From Amylostereum areolatum (Eukaryota; Basidiomycota; Agaricomycetes; Russulales; Stereaceae), in contig SAXG01000081.1 of assembly GCA_012932865.1 (NCBI GenBank), forward strand, positions 1 to 64,000: a stretch of 64,000 bases of DNA. The letters run 5' to 3'. Every line of letters starts with the position of its first letter. The first letter of the stretch is position 1. A program made the translations under genes and the position numbers. Shown one piece after another: positions 22,300 through 33,905 of the stretch. The notes under the pieces are model-generated. The model was not told where the DNA came from and ran no database searches. It saw nothing but the letters and a program-made list of their open reading frames with translations.

Positions 22300-22790
22300 T
22301 TAGGGAGAGGTGGAGGCAGTGTTGCGGAAGAAGCCAATTGCCTTGGGACGCCGCCTGGGCGTGAGGGCGCTGACGCGTCCCGACATGGCCACGGGTTCTT
22401 TATCAAAGTGTAAGCACTTCATAGTCACTTCCCAGATGAAAAGGAAACGTACACCATGGGCAAGAGCCCTGGTCAAGATTTTGTCGAGGAACGCGTGCGA
22501 CGCGTCCTCCCGCTCCGTGACGAAATGCCAGCGGGCCAACCTCCTCGCCTCCCCATCGTACCCCTTCCACCCATCTTCCCCCCCTCCAACCAGCGAGAGC
22601 GCAATGGCGACTTGCAGGGCCTCGTGATTGAGCTCCTTCACGCTCTCTACAGCCCGAACATCCGTGGAAGCTTTGCCCCTTTTGAACCTGCGCAACCTCG
22701 AGCTTCGCCGTTCCCGTGCTGAAGAGTTTCTGCATTGGTAGAGGTTGTGGTTTGGTAGGACGAGTTGGCGCTGGCCGGGGGTGTCGCCAT
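22300..22790 (-). CDS. Small two- or three-exon gene, unknown function
   Basis: ATG at 22790 (MATPPASANSSYQTTT...) opens a plausible N-terminus. The main part (KASTDVRAVESVKELNHEAL ... RWHFVTEREDASHAFLDKIL) lies one frame away, so a short intron or one-base indel must lie near 22690. A clean intron (donor gtgtacg after RALAH, acceptor gataaag) joins it in phase to the last exon (EPVAMSGRVSALTPRRRPK), stop at 22300. About 160 residues, basic C-terminus, no recognised domain. Confidence 0.4.
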
Positions 22791-23731
22791 CGACGACCTT
22801 GGTCTATTGACGTCCAGTACCGATCGAGGTGTCGGCGACGAGGAGAAGCGCCGTAATGGCTCGCGGTCAAGACATTTGAGGGGAGACGCGGGTCGAGTGA
22901 GCTGCTGTGGAGTCCTTTAGACAAGAGTGGGACCTGCTCAGCGAGCGGTTAGCTTGCATGACCACTACAGGCAATGTCGAAAGAAAAAAAAGAATCGAAC
23001 TCAAGATCAATCAACATGACGAAGTGGTAGGCGTGAGGACACGGTAATGGAAGAGGAAAGCTGACAGGTAAACACCACGACGACGGAAAGCGTACACTGT
23101 ACAGGAGGCTTACAGAGAGGATAAGAGGATTTGTCCGGGGTTCGTTGAACCTCAATTCTCCCCCCGTCTCTATAAATCCCTGCGCAAATGAAGTCGTATG
23201 TGTGGGGCTGTTCATGGGAAGTGAAAGGGGGTATCGAAAGCAAACTGTACGCACTACTGACCCACCCCCTGCACGGCGGCACCTATTCCGTTCAGCATCT
23301 CGATAGTGAGGTCGGAATAACGTGTCTCATTTGAAGTACGAGGGATCCGGTGGACACGAGTTCGTTAACAGGAAATGAACATAGAAAAAGAGGTGGTGGA
23401 AGGGGAGGAGGAGGAGGAGCGCCAAATCACGTGCTCGCTACGGCCCGACGAGTCCGTATGCTTTGACTGCTTCATTTTTCTGCGCGTTTTTCCCGTTCCC
23501 CACCCTCTCCCGTGGGCACGCACCACGAATTATTCCGCCGAGTCGAGGAAACGAGAAGGGAGAAAGTGGAAGAAATGTTCGTCTCCGCTTTCGCGTAATG
23601 AAAATCGAGTTACTCATGTTTCCATACGCAACCGAAGTGGCAGCTAATTGAATACACATCCGAATCACGACCTATCACGACTGTGTACACGCAATCCACT
23701 ACGCCAATTCATTCCGTTACAGCCACCGCAA
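22791..23731. other. Intergenic, no gene seen
   Basis: Open frames are short and overlap on both strands. A minus-strand frame around 22950-23280 has no recognisable content. A TATA-like ctctataaatccc lies at 23166-23178. Confidence 0.4.
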
Positions 23732-26174
23732 TCAGTCATCCGAGACCGTCACGACAAAATCGTCGTCATAAATCACGGACGCAGGTCCTCTTCGAGACAT
23801 CAACGACTCATTAAGCATGCAGAAAATAGGCTCGAGAAGGCACGCACCGATGCTGAACGCCGTTGTCCTGCCATTCCAAGTGCGCTCTCAACTCCGTCAG
23901 TCCAAAGGAGAGTACGACCGCGTAGTCTTGCCGATAGTAGGCTTCACCCTCGGGGCCGCGCTGAAGTATCTTCGGCACGCTTGACACGTCTCCCGAAATC
24001 GTACAAAGGGACGAGAACCAGTCTATTCGTAAATGACGTCGCAAATGCACGTTCCTCGGTGGGCAGAACCAAAGCGCACCTGGGTCTTCATCTCGCCATC
24101 TCGGTGTTGGTTTCTTGGATCCACGGTAGCTAACGACGGTAGACCGGACACGGTGCACATCGCCATCCGATGTCTCGTAAAGTGCTCGCTTGAACGTGGT
24201 TTCTTCCGATACCTGTGTTCCCTTGTATTCCAAGTCAAGCCCGGTGCTCGTCACTCAGGGATTGCGCCGACCTTTTCTAGGATGACTCTGAAGCGTCCAT
24301 GAATATACCGCCGTCCGTCTTTGTCTTTGAAGCTTTTGTACGAACGTTCGCGGTGATCTGGGAAGGAAAGGTCGGAGAGTATATCGCATATTGTTCCGTA
24401 CGATATCTTCGCAACGCGCGTTCGGACGAAGTGATCGATATGGAACGAGACAGCGCCCTCCGCGACGGCCTTGTTCCTATACTCCACATATGTATCAGCG
24501 ATAGAGATAGAAGACGAAGGGCGTGCAATGCATGTACGCCGATACGTGGAGTAGTACGCACGTGTGAGTGTCCGGGCGGAGGAGTTGCGGGCCCAGATCG
24601 CACAAGAATGCGTTCAGCTTAGAGTAGAGGTACTCGCTCGCAGCGAAACCTCCGACCAAAAAATACGTCTATCCCAGGCGTGAGTTTGTCTACATCTACG
24701 TGTAAAAGGTAGACAGCGACGCACAGAGACTGCCGTGCCTGCCGCGGCTTGTTGTTCTTCAATTGCGCGGACAATTTCTTCAATGCCAGGGTCGAAGAAG
24801 CCGCTCACTTCCTCCCTGGACATGGTCAAGTCTATCACACAAGAAGGACAAGCTGAGAGAGACGACGCACTTCGTGAGCTTGATCTGTCCGTTCCGGATC
24901 CCGTGCTTCACATCCCGGTCGCTCGTCATGTTGCTGAACTTGACGTAGGAATCGCCAACGCCGAGTTTGAACCGCTTCTTCGTGTTCTTGTCGAACTCCT
25001 CGACCATCGAATCGACGTAATTCTTGCCGGAGAACTTGGACGTTCCGAGTCGAGCTGATGAAAGCAACAGGAAGGTAAGCGGGGAAGAGCGAGATGATAT
25101 CTATACGCACCAACAAGGTGTTCTTCCGCGCGCTTGCGCACGATGACCGAGCCCTCAAAAACACCTTCACGCATATGTGGCTCAGATGAAAACCAAAGAA
25201 AGGAAACCACGCTTACATCCCGGGGCGGAGATCTCCTTGATCGTCATAGGGGACGATTCCGCGAAGGTGTAAGTGCTCAGATCGACCGTCCCTCCGCCCG
25301 CGTCGATGACCATCACATTGTTTCCCGTCTTTCCGCGTAGAACATGAGCGATCGCGCACGCGAACGTCGAGGAGACGGGACGCACCTGGATTGAGTCTGC
25401 GACACGCCCACTGGACACGCAGTAATGGAAGCTCGCTTCGCCCTCGGACACGAACGTTACGCGTTCCCGTCCCGAGGGGGTATCGGGCACGAGGCCGGCC
25501 TTCACAGCAGCCCTGCGCATCGCGTTCTGCTGCGCACCCTCCCAGCCGTTTGGATGGCTCAGGACGAAGTCAATGTCGTCCGCGATGGAGTCCCAGAGGC
25601 TGTCGCCATTGGCGTGGGTTTGGCGGATGTACTCGCGGGCGCGGGCGAAAAGGTAGCGGTAGAAGTCGGCGTAGACATCTACGATGTCCTTTGAAGGCGG
25701 TAGCCTGGGCGTGGGGATGTTTTTGTTGGATGAAGCGGTCTGTCTCGGGCGAAGGAGAAGTTTAAACCTAGGATGAGTGGTGTCAGTTGTGAGAACAGCG
25801 GGTAGTAGGACAACGAACGTACCATTCCAGCTTCTGAGGCTGAACATCTTCCCAATCGTCGTCCTCGTCTCCATCGTCCGTGGGTGGATCTTCTGCTCCG
25901 GTTGCGACGACCTTCCCGTTCGCGTCGTAGTAGATGACGGTTTGCACCTTCGAATCGCCGGCTTCTTGTCCTGGATACCTAAGGGCAATCCGCGCGTCGT
26001 CCAGCGAGGCGATAAAGTGCAGACGAAGGAAAGCGCGCACCTCGTTACCGTACTGATATGGGGCTCGTGTCCTGGATCCAAGACCGCGTACGATATACCA
26101 CTGAAAGTTGTTCCGAGGTCGAAAGCGAGGACAAGGCGGCGTTTGGCACCGTGGTATGGTTCTCTGTTGTGCAT
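23732..26174 (-). CDS. HSP70-like ATPase A (HSPA12-type)
   Basis: Start ATG 26174 (MHNREPYHGAKRRLVLAF) fits the starts of copies B and C better than the upstream ATG at 26237. Phosphate-1 motif DLGTTFSG lies near 26101-26124, phosphate-2 IDAGGGTVD near 25278-25310 and the adenosine-site motif VGGFAASEYL near 24630-24657. About eleven exons join with consistent phases; the first intron follows STVTR and the next exon starts YPGQEAGDSKVQTV. Other landmarks are LSHPNGWEGAQQ and FVSEGEASFHYC. The last exon reads RGPASVIYDDDF, stop at 23732. The family has the HSP70 nucleotide-binding fold without a canonical substrate-binding domain; clients are unknown. All splice joins I checked keep frame, so the copy looks intact. 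Confidence 0.85.
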
Positions 26175-28270
26175 AGCACGTATGGCACGTCGTCGGAGAG
26201 GGAGGTTCAGCTGAGGAGGTGATTCGAGCGCGTGCACGAGAGGCCAGCGCTAAGAGGGGCCGGATAAGGAAGAAAAGTCGCCACATTTCCCCGCACAGCA
26301 CACTCGCGGTCACGATGCCGTACACGCGAGTACACAGGGCGCCGAGATACGCATTATGTACGTTGGTTTATTTGGAGGGTGTAGAAGAATGCGATGGTCA
26401 GTTGCTCGGACCTGGCGCGGTATCTGAGCAAAGCTGGGTACATAGGGGAAGTGGACACAGGACAGGGAGTGAGGACATTCGTTGCGCCGAAGGAACAGCC
26501 GAGAACGTGACTCGGTTTGACGTCACGCCCGGTCACTCGTCGTGACGGCGGGATTCGCTCGAGGCTCAAACGACTCCCCCTGCAATGGGTTCGGTATACA
26601 CATTGGAAATGGGTCAAGTCTACGTGAGCGCGACCGTACTCTGGAATTACGACCGCATACGCTGGGTTGACAACGAAGAGTACACAAGTGCGGACGCGTT
26701 TCACCTCCTCCATTGCCATGAGAATTAAATAAGCGACAACGCCACCCATATCCTGCGCAGATACCTGGCCAGGGCCTTGAGTCCCCCAATGAGTTGCGAA
26801 ACACGACAATCGCGGCGGGTGCACGTACTTTTTTCGAGTGTTGCGCAAAGAATTCCGGGTGACCTGCGCCGCCTAGAAACTGACCCTGAGACTTGAGTCG
26901 TTGGATTGCCCGGGTATTCGTCGCGCGATGTCACGGGCCTTGCGGAAGCGTGAAGGCGTACTTGTTCGCGCTGTCAAGGGCGAGGATGGTAAGAAAGCCG
27001 CGCTCTCCACTATAAACGGAAACGCACCTGCTGCCTGTACCACTGACAACGCCTCGGGATGGTCTCCGCCTTTCCTCTACCCCGACGCCGGTAATGCATT
27101 ACCTCAGGTGTGAGCGTATCCTACTCCGTAGGTAGCCAACAGTGTCGGAGTCGGTGGCAGCGGCGGTGAGTCGGCAAGGGGGGAGAACAGACGTTCTGAT
27201 TCTGCGTCGGTGGGATCAAAGGCAGTCTGGGCGTGTTTGTGGCTTAAAGCAGGCGTAACGACCTACCTGAACGTCAGGAACTGGGTGAATGTGATCGACC
27301 AGATCCGCTTTACAACCCCTCAGCTCCACGCACCATCGCGTCCTTGAACGTTGGTGACCGCCGGTTTGATGACTGTGTTTGACTTTTCAGGTTCAAGAGC
27401 GACGGAGACATATTCGGAACTCACCCGAGAGCAAGGGATTCATCCCCAACGTGTACGACATCTTTCTTGATTCTGAAAACGACGAGTCGACACAGAAACG
27501 ACTCAAACGAGCGGGACGTCTGAGTCGTGGACGTGATAGCAATAGTGAAAGTAATGTTATCGTGGCCCGGCCGTTGCGGATACCATGGTGTCCTGGCTGT
27601 CGATGCGGCGGATGTAATTCCCGAGGTTTTTCGGAGCCCCTCGATGATGCCTTCGATGGAACGAGCAGAGGTGGAAGAGGATTGAGAACAAGAGCGTGGA
27701 CTCCGTTGACACAGCGGAAAATGTCGGGAATTATCACATCCGGAAAGACCCGGCGCCGAGATGGCCACCAAGTTCCTCGTTGGTTCCTACCTACCCACAC
27801 ATTTGCAGCCCCCACAACACCATCTTCAGCCATACACGAGTCTAGATGCGACGGAACGCATACGGGAGAGCTGGAAGATGTAAGCATGGCAATGGTTAAT
27901 AGCTCACCCTACGATCGCCGCTCTGCAATCTTGGTCGTCGTCGAGGGCAGCGGGCACCACTTGTGCGTTGGCAAGAAACATGATATAGTACGTGGATCGT
28001 ATCATTAATCGCTGTACTTACTCATTCTGGGCAGCGGATTTCTAGCTTATGTGTCATCGCGTCGGTGAGGTTGGGGGAGGTTCTGTTCAAGTTCTGTTGG
28101 CACTGTTTTCCGGTCATCCGTGTCGTCTTCCGGAACACGCACTCGTCGCGATGGTGCCCAACGCGTCGAACGTGTTAAATACGCTCGTACTCAGCTCCCA
28201 GCAAGAATTGCCCATCCCCGGCACGTCTGGTCATTCATCCATCCTTTGCCTCAGTGCGAGAGCAGATTTC
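26175..28270 (+). other. Gap between HSP70-A and TM1; possible unassigned plus-strand gene
   Basis: A plus-strand frame from ATG 26928 (MSRALRKREGVLV) to about 27110 could join through a 280-nt intron to a frame from 27391 (VQERRRHIRNSPESKGFIPN) with a Ser/Asp/Glu-rich segment, ending near 28008. Phase fits, but the intron is long for this genome, no domain is recognised and other frames are also open. The 26175-26900 part shows nothing convincing. Confidence 0.25.
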
Positions 28271-29773
28271 ATGATGATGTTCGCCCGACAGCCGGAGCAC
28301 CATATCCACAAGAAACTGGAGGCCTCCACGGCAGAGTCCATAACATTGATTGTTACGGAGACTCTGGCGTTTGGTACGTCGTCTTCTCCTTCCTTCTCCA
28401 GGACGAACTTATACTCTTTGCGCATAGGTGTATTCTCACTGCTTGTCGTCCTTTCAACATACATCCTCATGTGCGTGTAATAAATGACGCGTGTTGATTC
28501 TTGCTCAGATATTGCTGTTCCCAGAGAGCGAGGTCTGAAAGCGAAGGCGACCAAAGCCATGCTAACCGTCACCGTTGTGATGTATGCAGTTGCTGCGACG
28601 CACTGGGCCTCTCGTCTCCATTTCAGCTATATGTTTGCCCACTTGAACACCAAGAGCACTCACGACATTGAAAGAGTGTTCTACAGCCCGCTGAACCAGT
28701 GTGTCCCTACGGCCCTCCTCGTCATCGATGTAAGCCTTTCGTTATCCCTGTGACAACACCGTGCCCATTCTTACCCACCCTAAGATCCTTCTGAGCGACG
28801 CAATAGTGATATGGCGGGCGTGGATACTATGGAGCCATAACCGATGTGTTCGATTTACATCAGCGTTACTTCTCTTGGGCACTCTGAGTGAGCAACACCC
28901 AGCTACATTCGGCGGAGCCTGACTTTGCTTTAGTTCTGTCCGCTCACAATGCCCAGAGTGTCTGCAGAACAACTCCTTTTGACGCGGGTCGTCCGGAGCG
29001 TCAGTTGTCGGCCACCGTTTCGGACGATGTATTTGGAGCTGCAGCGCTCGCTTTGTCTTTTTTCACCAACCTGTGGTCGACGTCCCTCGTTGCGTGCAAA
29101 GTTTGGTGAGCTATCGCGCTAGCTATATTCTCGACGATTGGGTGCTTATATACGGCCTTTGTCTACGCAGGATACACCGCAGAGCCATTCGGGCGCACAT
29201 CCAAACTGGGAACACGCGCACCCGGGCTGAAAAGATCATGACGCTGTTGCTCGAGTCCGGAGCAATCTACTTGTTGATTTGGGTGCGTCTGTGTGTCCTG
29301 TGAGACTACTAGTGCGTGACCTCATATGTTCGGCACCCACAGACATTCGTGGTCATATACACCTTCCTGAAAGTGATAACGCCAGGGCGGACGCCGGTTC
29401 TTACAGACGCCGGTGACAACTTTCTTAAAGGCGCGCTCATCCAGCTTGTTGTACGTCGCCATTATGTTCCCTTAAGCTTCGATATACCGATCACCATTCC
29501 GCACCCGCACTCTCTTAGGGCATTTATCCAACGGTCGTAATTGTCTTCGTCTGTCTCGAAAGGACGCATTGCGACCGGCGCTTCGTGTACCTTCCGCCAA
29601 CCCCTCGTCGTCCTGAGATCGCCAGCCGATGTATGACCCATACGGAATGCGTCCAAGAACGTGCGATGTCCGTCGAAAGCCGCGGCAACTTTCCAATCAG
29701 GTTTTCGAACTCCTCGTCCGATGAACCTGAACACGAGAAGGAATCCGATATTGGGCTGACAGGGACCGTGTAG
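28271..29773 (+). CDS. TM1: seven-helix membrane protein, Agaricomycete expanded family
   Basis: Model join(28271..28373, 28428..28470, 28525..28729, 28785..28887, 28934..29105, 29171..29282, 29343..29450, 29519..29773), 366 residues. Seven hydrophobic segments are visible: VFSLLVVLSTYIL; LTVTVVMYAVAATHWAS; TALLVIDILLSDAIVIW; TSALLLLGTLI; AALALSFFTNLWSTSLVA; LLLESGAIYLLIWTFVV; and YPTVVIVFVCLE. Exon lengths 43, 103, 172, 112 and 255 are the same as in TM2. Family landmarks are LSDAIVxWRAWxxW, NLWST and ERTHCDR at the start of the polar tail. The layout is receptor-like, but no ligand or G-protein motif can be assigned. Located at a cell membrane. Confidence 0.75.
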
Positions 29774-31058
29774 CCTGCTTGGTGAGCGCTTCTCTTCGAC
29801 TTCTCTGGCTTCTCACAAAAGGCTTTCTCCAGGTCTTCGTAGATATTTTCACGTTTCACCACACATACGGTGTTTGCGAGCCAGCTAGGTCTGCTCCCTG
29901 ACCCCTACTTGTTGGTTCCCAATTTTGTGTTCGAAAAACTCCCGTAATGCACGCACGCGTACATGATCGAGTCGAGGTCGAGGTCCTGCCGTCCGTTCTG
30001 TCCGCGCATTCAGTCGCGAGTACCGCGGGCACTGAGCAAACAAGCGCAAGATCAAGGACAGCGCCTCGCACGTTCGGGGTTGTTGCACCAGGGAAGATTT
30101 CCTCGTGACCTTCTATCCGCAGAGTAAAAATAGTATGGCGTCCTGAATGGACGGATGCCGGGGGCGCACTTACCATCGGTTTCAGATGATCGCACTCAGC
30201 GTCACTCCGGAGGAGAGGGGGGCGAAGGCGAGATCTCAATGATATCAAAGCAGGGGCGGCACTGGGCGTGGCAGATATCTGGTTTTTCGGAGCAACTGCT
30301 CGCCTGTTTCTGGTTTCGCGCACTGGTAGACCGTGATGTGGAATCGTTCGATCTCGTTCGATGTGCTCGAAGAGTCTCGCATCATCAAGGCCTGACGGCT
30401 TTCTTCGGCCGCGCAGTCAATGTCGGTCTCATAATCGTCAAGACGCGGTCCGTGTACTGGCGAGTCGATGATGGAAATTTAACGAGGACTCCGTCAAAGT
30501 CGATCAACCAAGGGCAGCTGAGGCACGTGCCTTCAACGTCACGGTCAACCGCCAGCGTGGCACTTCGACCTTGCTTCGACTGATCTTCGATGTGAGCGCA
30601 TCCTACCCATATGCCTCCTCCTGCTCGCGCATTCCTGTATCTGGGGCCTTCTGCAACAACTGAGGTATCATGAATATCTGCATGTATCATGAATATCTGC
30701 ACGTATCATGATCCCCAAAAATCCAGTGCACAGTGCACGCTGTCACCGGTCTTGCACGACTCGCGGGGCTAGTACTGTTTCTTAGTTCGACTGGCCACCA
30801 TCGTTGCAGACAGTGAGCTTCCAGATGTAATAGACCAGATCAACGATTCTGATCCCGAAGACCACGATCTAACGGGTCAAAGTGTTCGTATCCACCTCTG
30901 CTCACGCTCGAAACACATCTCTTCGTCTGCCTGTGCCAAAAAGGGACCGACTCTGGTCGTACTTAATCCTCGAGGTGCGCGCGATTTCCCCCTCGCCAAG
31001 CTCCAAGAGCTTTGATTCTGACACTACCCTTGTTTTACCCCTTCGCCCTTTAGCGGGT
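29774..31058. other. Gap between TM1 and TM2; short tandem repeat, no secure gene
   Basis: 30664-30711 holds a 19-bp unit (tatcatgaatatctgcatg type) repeated about 2.4 times. Minus-strand frames at 29856-30323 and 30385-30702 are open but unrecognised and compete with plus-strand frames. Confidence 0.4.
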
Positions 31059-32554
31059 ATGCACGCAGGCCGTGACGTTGACTCCCAAGGATTCTTAACC
31101 TTCTACACCACGTCGTTCACAACCGCACTCCTCGCGGAAACACTCACATTCGGTGCGCTTTTTCGTCTGCGAGTGTCACCGCTTCGCATATCTGAGACTC
31201 GTCGCACAGGCGTTTTTACCCTTCTTATCGTGTTGTCTACTTACCTCCTTGCGTGCGTCGGTATATTTCATCGTGCGCTTTCGCCACGTTCATATAGATT
31301 ATGCCTTGTCCTAGACGGAAGGGGCTGAATGCTGTCGCAAACAGGTCGCTGCTAGGTATCACCATCCTGATGTACGTCGCGGCGGCGATCCACCTGGCAT
31401 CGCGCATAGACTCGTTCTACCTGCTCGTGAGCCGGAAGACGTACACTTTCAACAATATCTTCTACAGCCCGCTACACCAATGCATGCCGACGGCCATGCT
31501 AGTCCTCGATGTAAGGCTCCTTCGTCCGATCGTCTTGCTCGAGTCCGACTCAGCCATCGACGGAAGATCATACTCAGCGACGCCATCGTCCTCTGGCGCG
31601 CGTGGATAATCTGGAGCCACAACCGCGCGATTCAGACCGTTTCCGTGGTGCTTATCACGTCTACGCTCGGTAAGTTCAATTGAATACTCCAAAGGTACGA
31701 AACTGACAAGTCGCTCGCCCTAGTGCTGTCTACACTCAACTCCAGGAATGTTTGTGGTGTGAATTCCGTCCAGCGTCCATTCGGCCAAGTTCCAGTGTCG
31801 GCATCGTTCTCGGATGGCGCTCTCGGGACCCCGGCGTTTACTCTATCGCTTGCCACGAATCTATGGTCGACGTGCCTGGTTGCCTACAAAGCATGGTGAG
31901 CCCCTACTCGATCCCCTCCTCCTTGTCTCTGGTTGCGTATTCACGATGAAACCAGGCGACACCGGCGGTTCATTAAGGCCCACCTTCAGATGGGAAGCAC
32001 GCGCACGAGAACGGAGAAGGTCATGGCGCTTCTCTTCGAGTCTGGGATCGTGTATTGTCTCGTTTGGGTTCGTTGGTTCTCTCCTTCCGTCCCTGTGGTT
32101 ATATCGAGTAATGCGCATAGATATTCGTCGTGGCCTACAGCGTCAACGGCCTCCTTCCCAAGCACGTAGGGCCGCAGGACGACAGTGAACCAATCACGGA
32201 CGCGGGAGACAACTTTGTCAAGGGTGCTTTCATCCAACTCATTGTACGTCCCGAGCTGACCCCAAAAGACCTACTCATCAAACCTTGATGCAATCACAGG
32301 GCATCTATCCGACAGTCGTTATCATCTTGGTCTGCCTTGAACGCACGCACTGCGATCGGAACTTCACCTATTCCAGTCGACTCCCCATACAACCCGAGAT
32401 CCCTCTTCGCCATATAACGGTCACCATGCTGGCGGAATCGCCGAAATCGGTGCTCTTTTCGAATATGCGGGGTGACTCTGTAGAGTTGTCTACCGTTTTT
32501 CATGTCGGGTTCATGAAGGAGGCTGATATAGGACTGGAATCGATGAATGTGTAA
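31059..32554 (+). CDS. TM2: seven-helix membrane protein, paralogue of TM1
   Basis: Model join(31059..31152, 31210..31252, 31315..31510, 31567..31669, 31724..31895, 31956..32067, 32121..32243, 32300..32554), 365 residues, all phases consistent. It starts MHAGRDVDSQGFL. Helices include VFTLLIVLSTYLLA, ITILMYVAAAIHLA, LDIILSDAIVLWRAWIIW, TVSVVLITSTL, LSLATNLWSTCLVAYKAW, FESGIVYCLVWIFVVAY and YPTVVIILVCLERTHCDR. The polar C-terminal tail is about 65 residues. Same orientation as TM1, about 1.3 kb downstream. Ligand and partner unknown. Confidence 0.78.
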
Positions 32555-33905
32555 CCCGTCCCACTGTCGTTGACGATTGTATGCAGTGGGCCTCGATCGA
32601 AATGTAATTTACATACACCACCAGGCGATCCCTCAGCTTCATTCCGATATCACGCCCCTGAGTTTGAAGTTGGTGTGCCGATGGATGGAATCCAAAAATG
32701 TCAAGCGGATATCACGCTCAACGAATTCCCTTGGGCCCGAAGCTGAGGTTCTTTGGATTCAATCCAATAATCTTACTAAGCTCATCAAGAATCGCTCGGC
32801 GGGTTGCTGGCTTAAATCGTGCTTATCGCGATCTTATCCTGATGTAGAAGGAAGAAAATCATGATATTTTCATTTGATAACTACAGAGTATATGGGGGCT
32901 GCTACGGGATATATGGAGAGGGATGACAGGTGAGAGAGGGTTACCTGGGATGCCAACAAAGCAGGTGGACCAGACGGAGACCGAGATAAGACCAGGGAAC
33001 CCAGTGAGCCAGGGGACAGAGAGCCAGGACCAGAGAGGAGCGCGAGCGGGACCAAGATCGCGAGCGAGGACCAAGACCGCAAGCAAAAATCGAGAGACCG
33101 AGAGTAAAGTTCAAGACCACGAGCAAAGTTCAAGACCAGGAGTAAAGTTCAAGGCCGCGAGCGAAGGTGAGGACGACTGCCAGCGACAACAAGAGGGGCG
33201 CCGGAGCATGTGCAAATCCTGAATGCTGTCGTGAGGGCAGGTGGGCGGTAAGTGAATAGAACACGCACCATGGTCCAGACTCTGGATGATGCCCACATGA
33301 GAGTGTCGAAGGGAGAGTCCATACCCAACCCTTCGTACATCCACGGAAACCCTGACGCGCCGTCCAAATCTCGGTACGTCGGAGTCGCCCATTACAGATG
33401 AGGGGTTATGGCCAGGTGAAGGACGGGGAGAAGAGAAGGACGTGGTGAGAGGAAACAAGGAGTCGAGGATGACTTGGCGCGACGACGAAAATGAATACTG
33501 CTTACATAACCCGCGCTCGTCGCCGTCCATCGAGGACTCTGTGGGGATTGAAACTGAGAGGACAACCTGTACTCACGCTGACTTGGGCGCGAAGCCGACT
33601 TTCTCGCAACGGATAATCGGAATGGCGCCGAGATTGAGGGGGTTGGATTGAAGCTGACACGATGCTAGCGTGAACCCTTGGTCACGCCATCAGACTCATC
33701 CGAATGGCCCCGCATAGAGTCATGCTGAGGCAACTGCTGGTGGTGTATGCTAGTTGTACATTGTCATCGTGTTATTAACGAGTGACTTCTGTCGTGACCC
33801 GATCTTTCCATACATATGCACTCCCGTCGCCCTGGGTGATTGCTCGTCAAACCTCAACGTCAGCGCCCTCAACGCCTACATGGAGCCCAGCGAGCCGGAG
33901 TCGCG
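32555..33905. other. Gap between TM2 and HSP70-B; degenerate 19-bp tandem repeat
   Basis: 33102-33170 contains about three and a half copies of a 19-bp unit of the form gagtaaagttcaagaccac, with more diverged gagcgaggaccaagacc copies from about 33040. The repeat keeps long frames open by composition; I do not call them genes. No recognised protein elsewhere in the stretch. Confidence 0.45.

Noticed and set aside
26354..26848. 164-codon minus-strand frame upstream of HSP70-A
   Set aside because: Unrelated to the other HSP70 copies' upstream regions and no recognisable content.
32923..33222. Open frame rich in Arg, Glu and Ser
   Set aside because: Produced by the degenerate 19-bp repeat, not by coding constraint.
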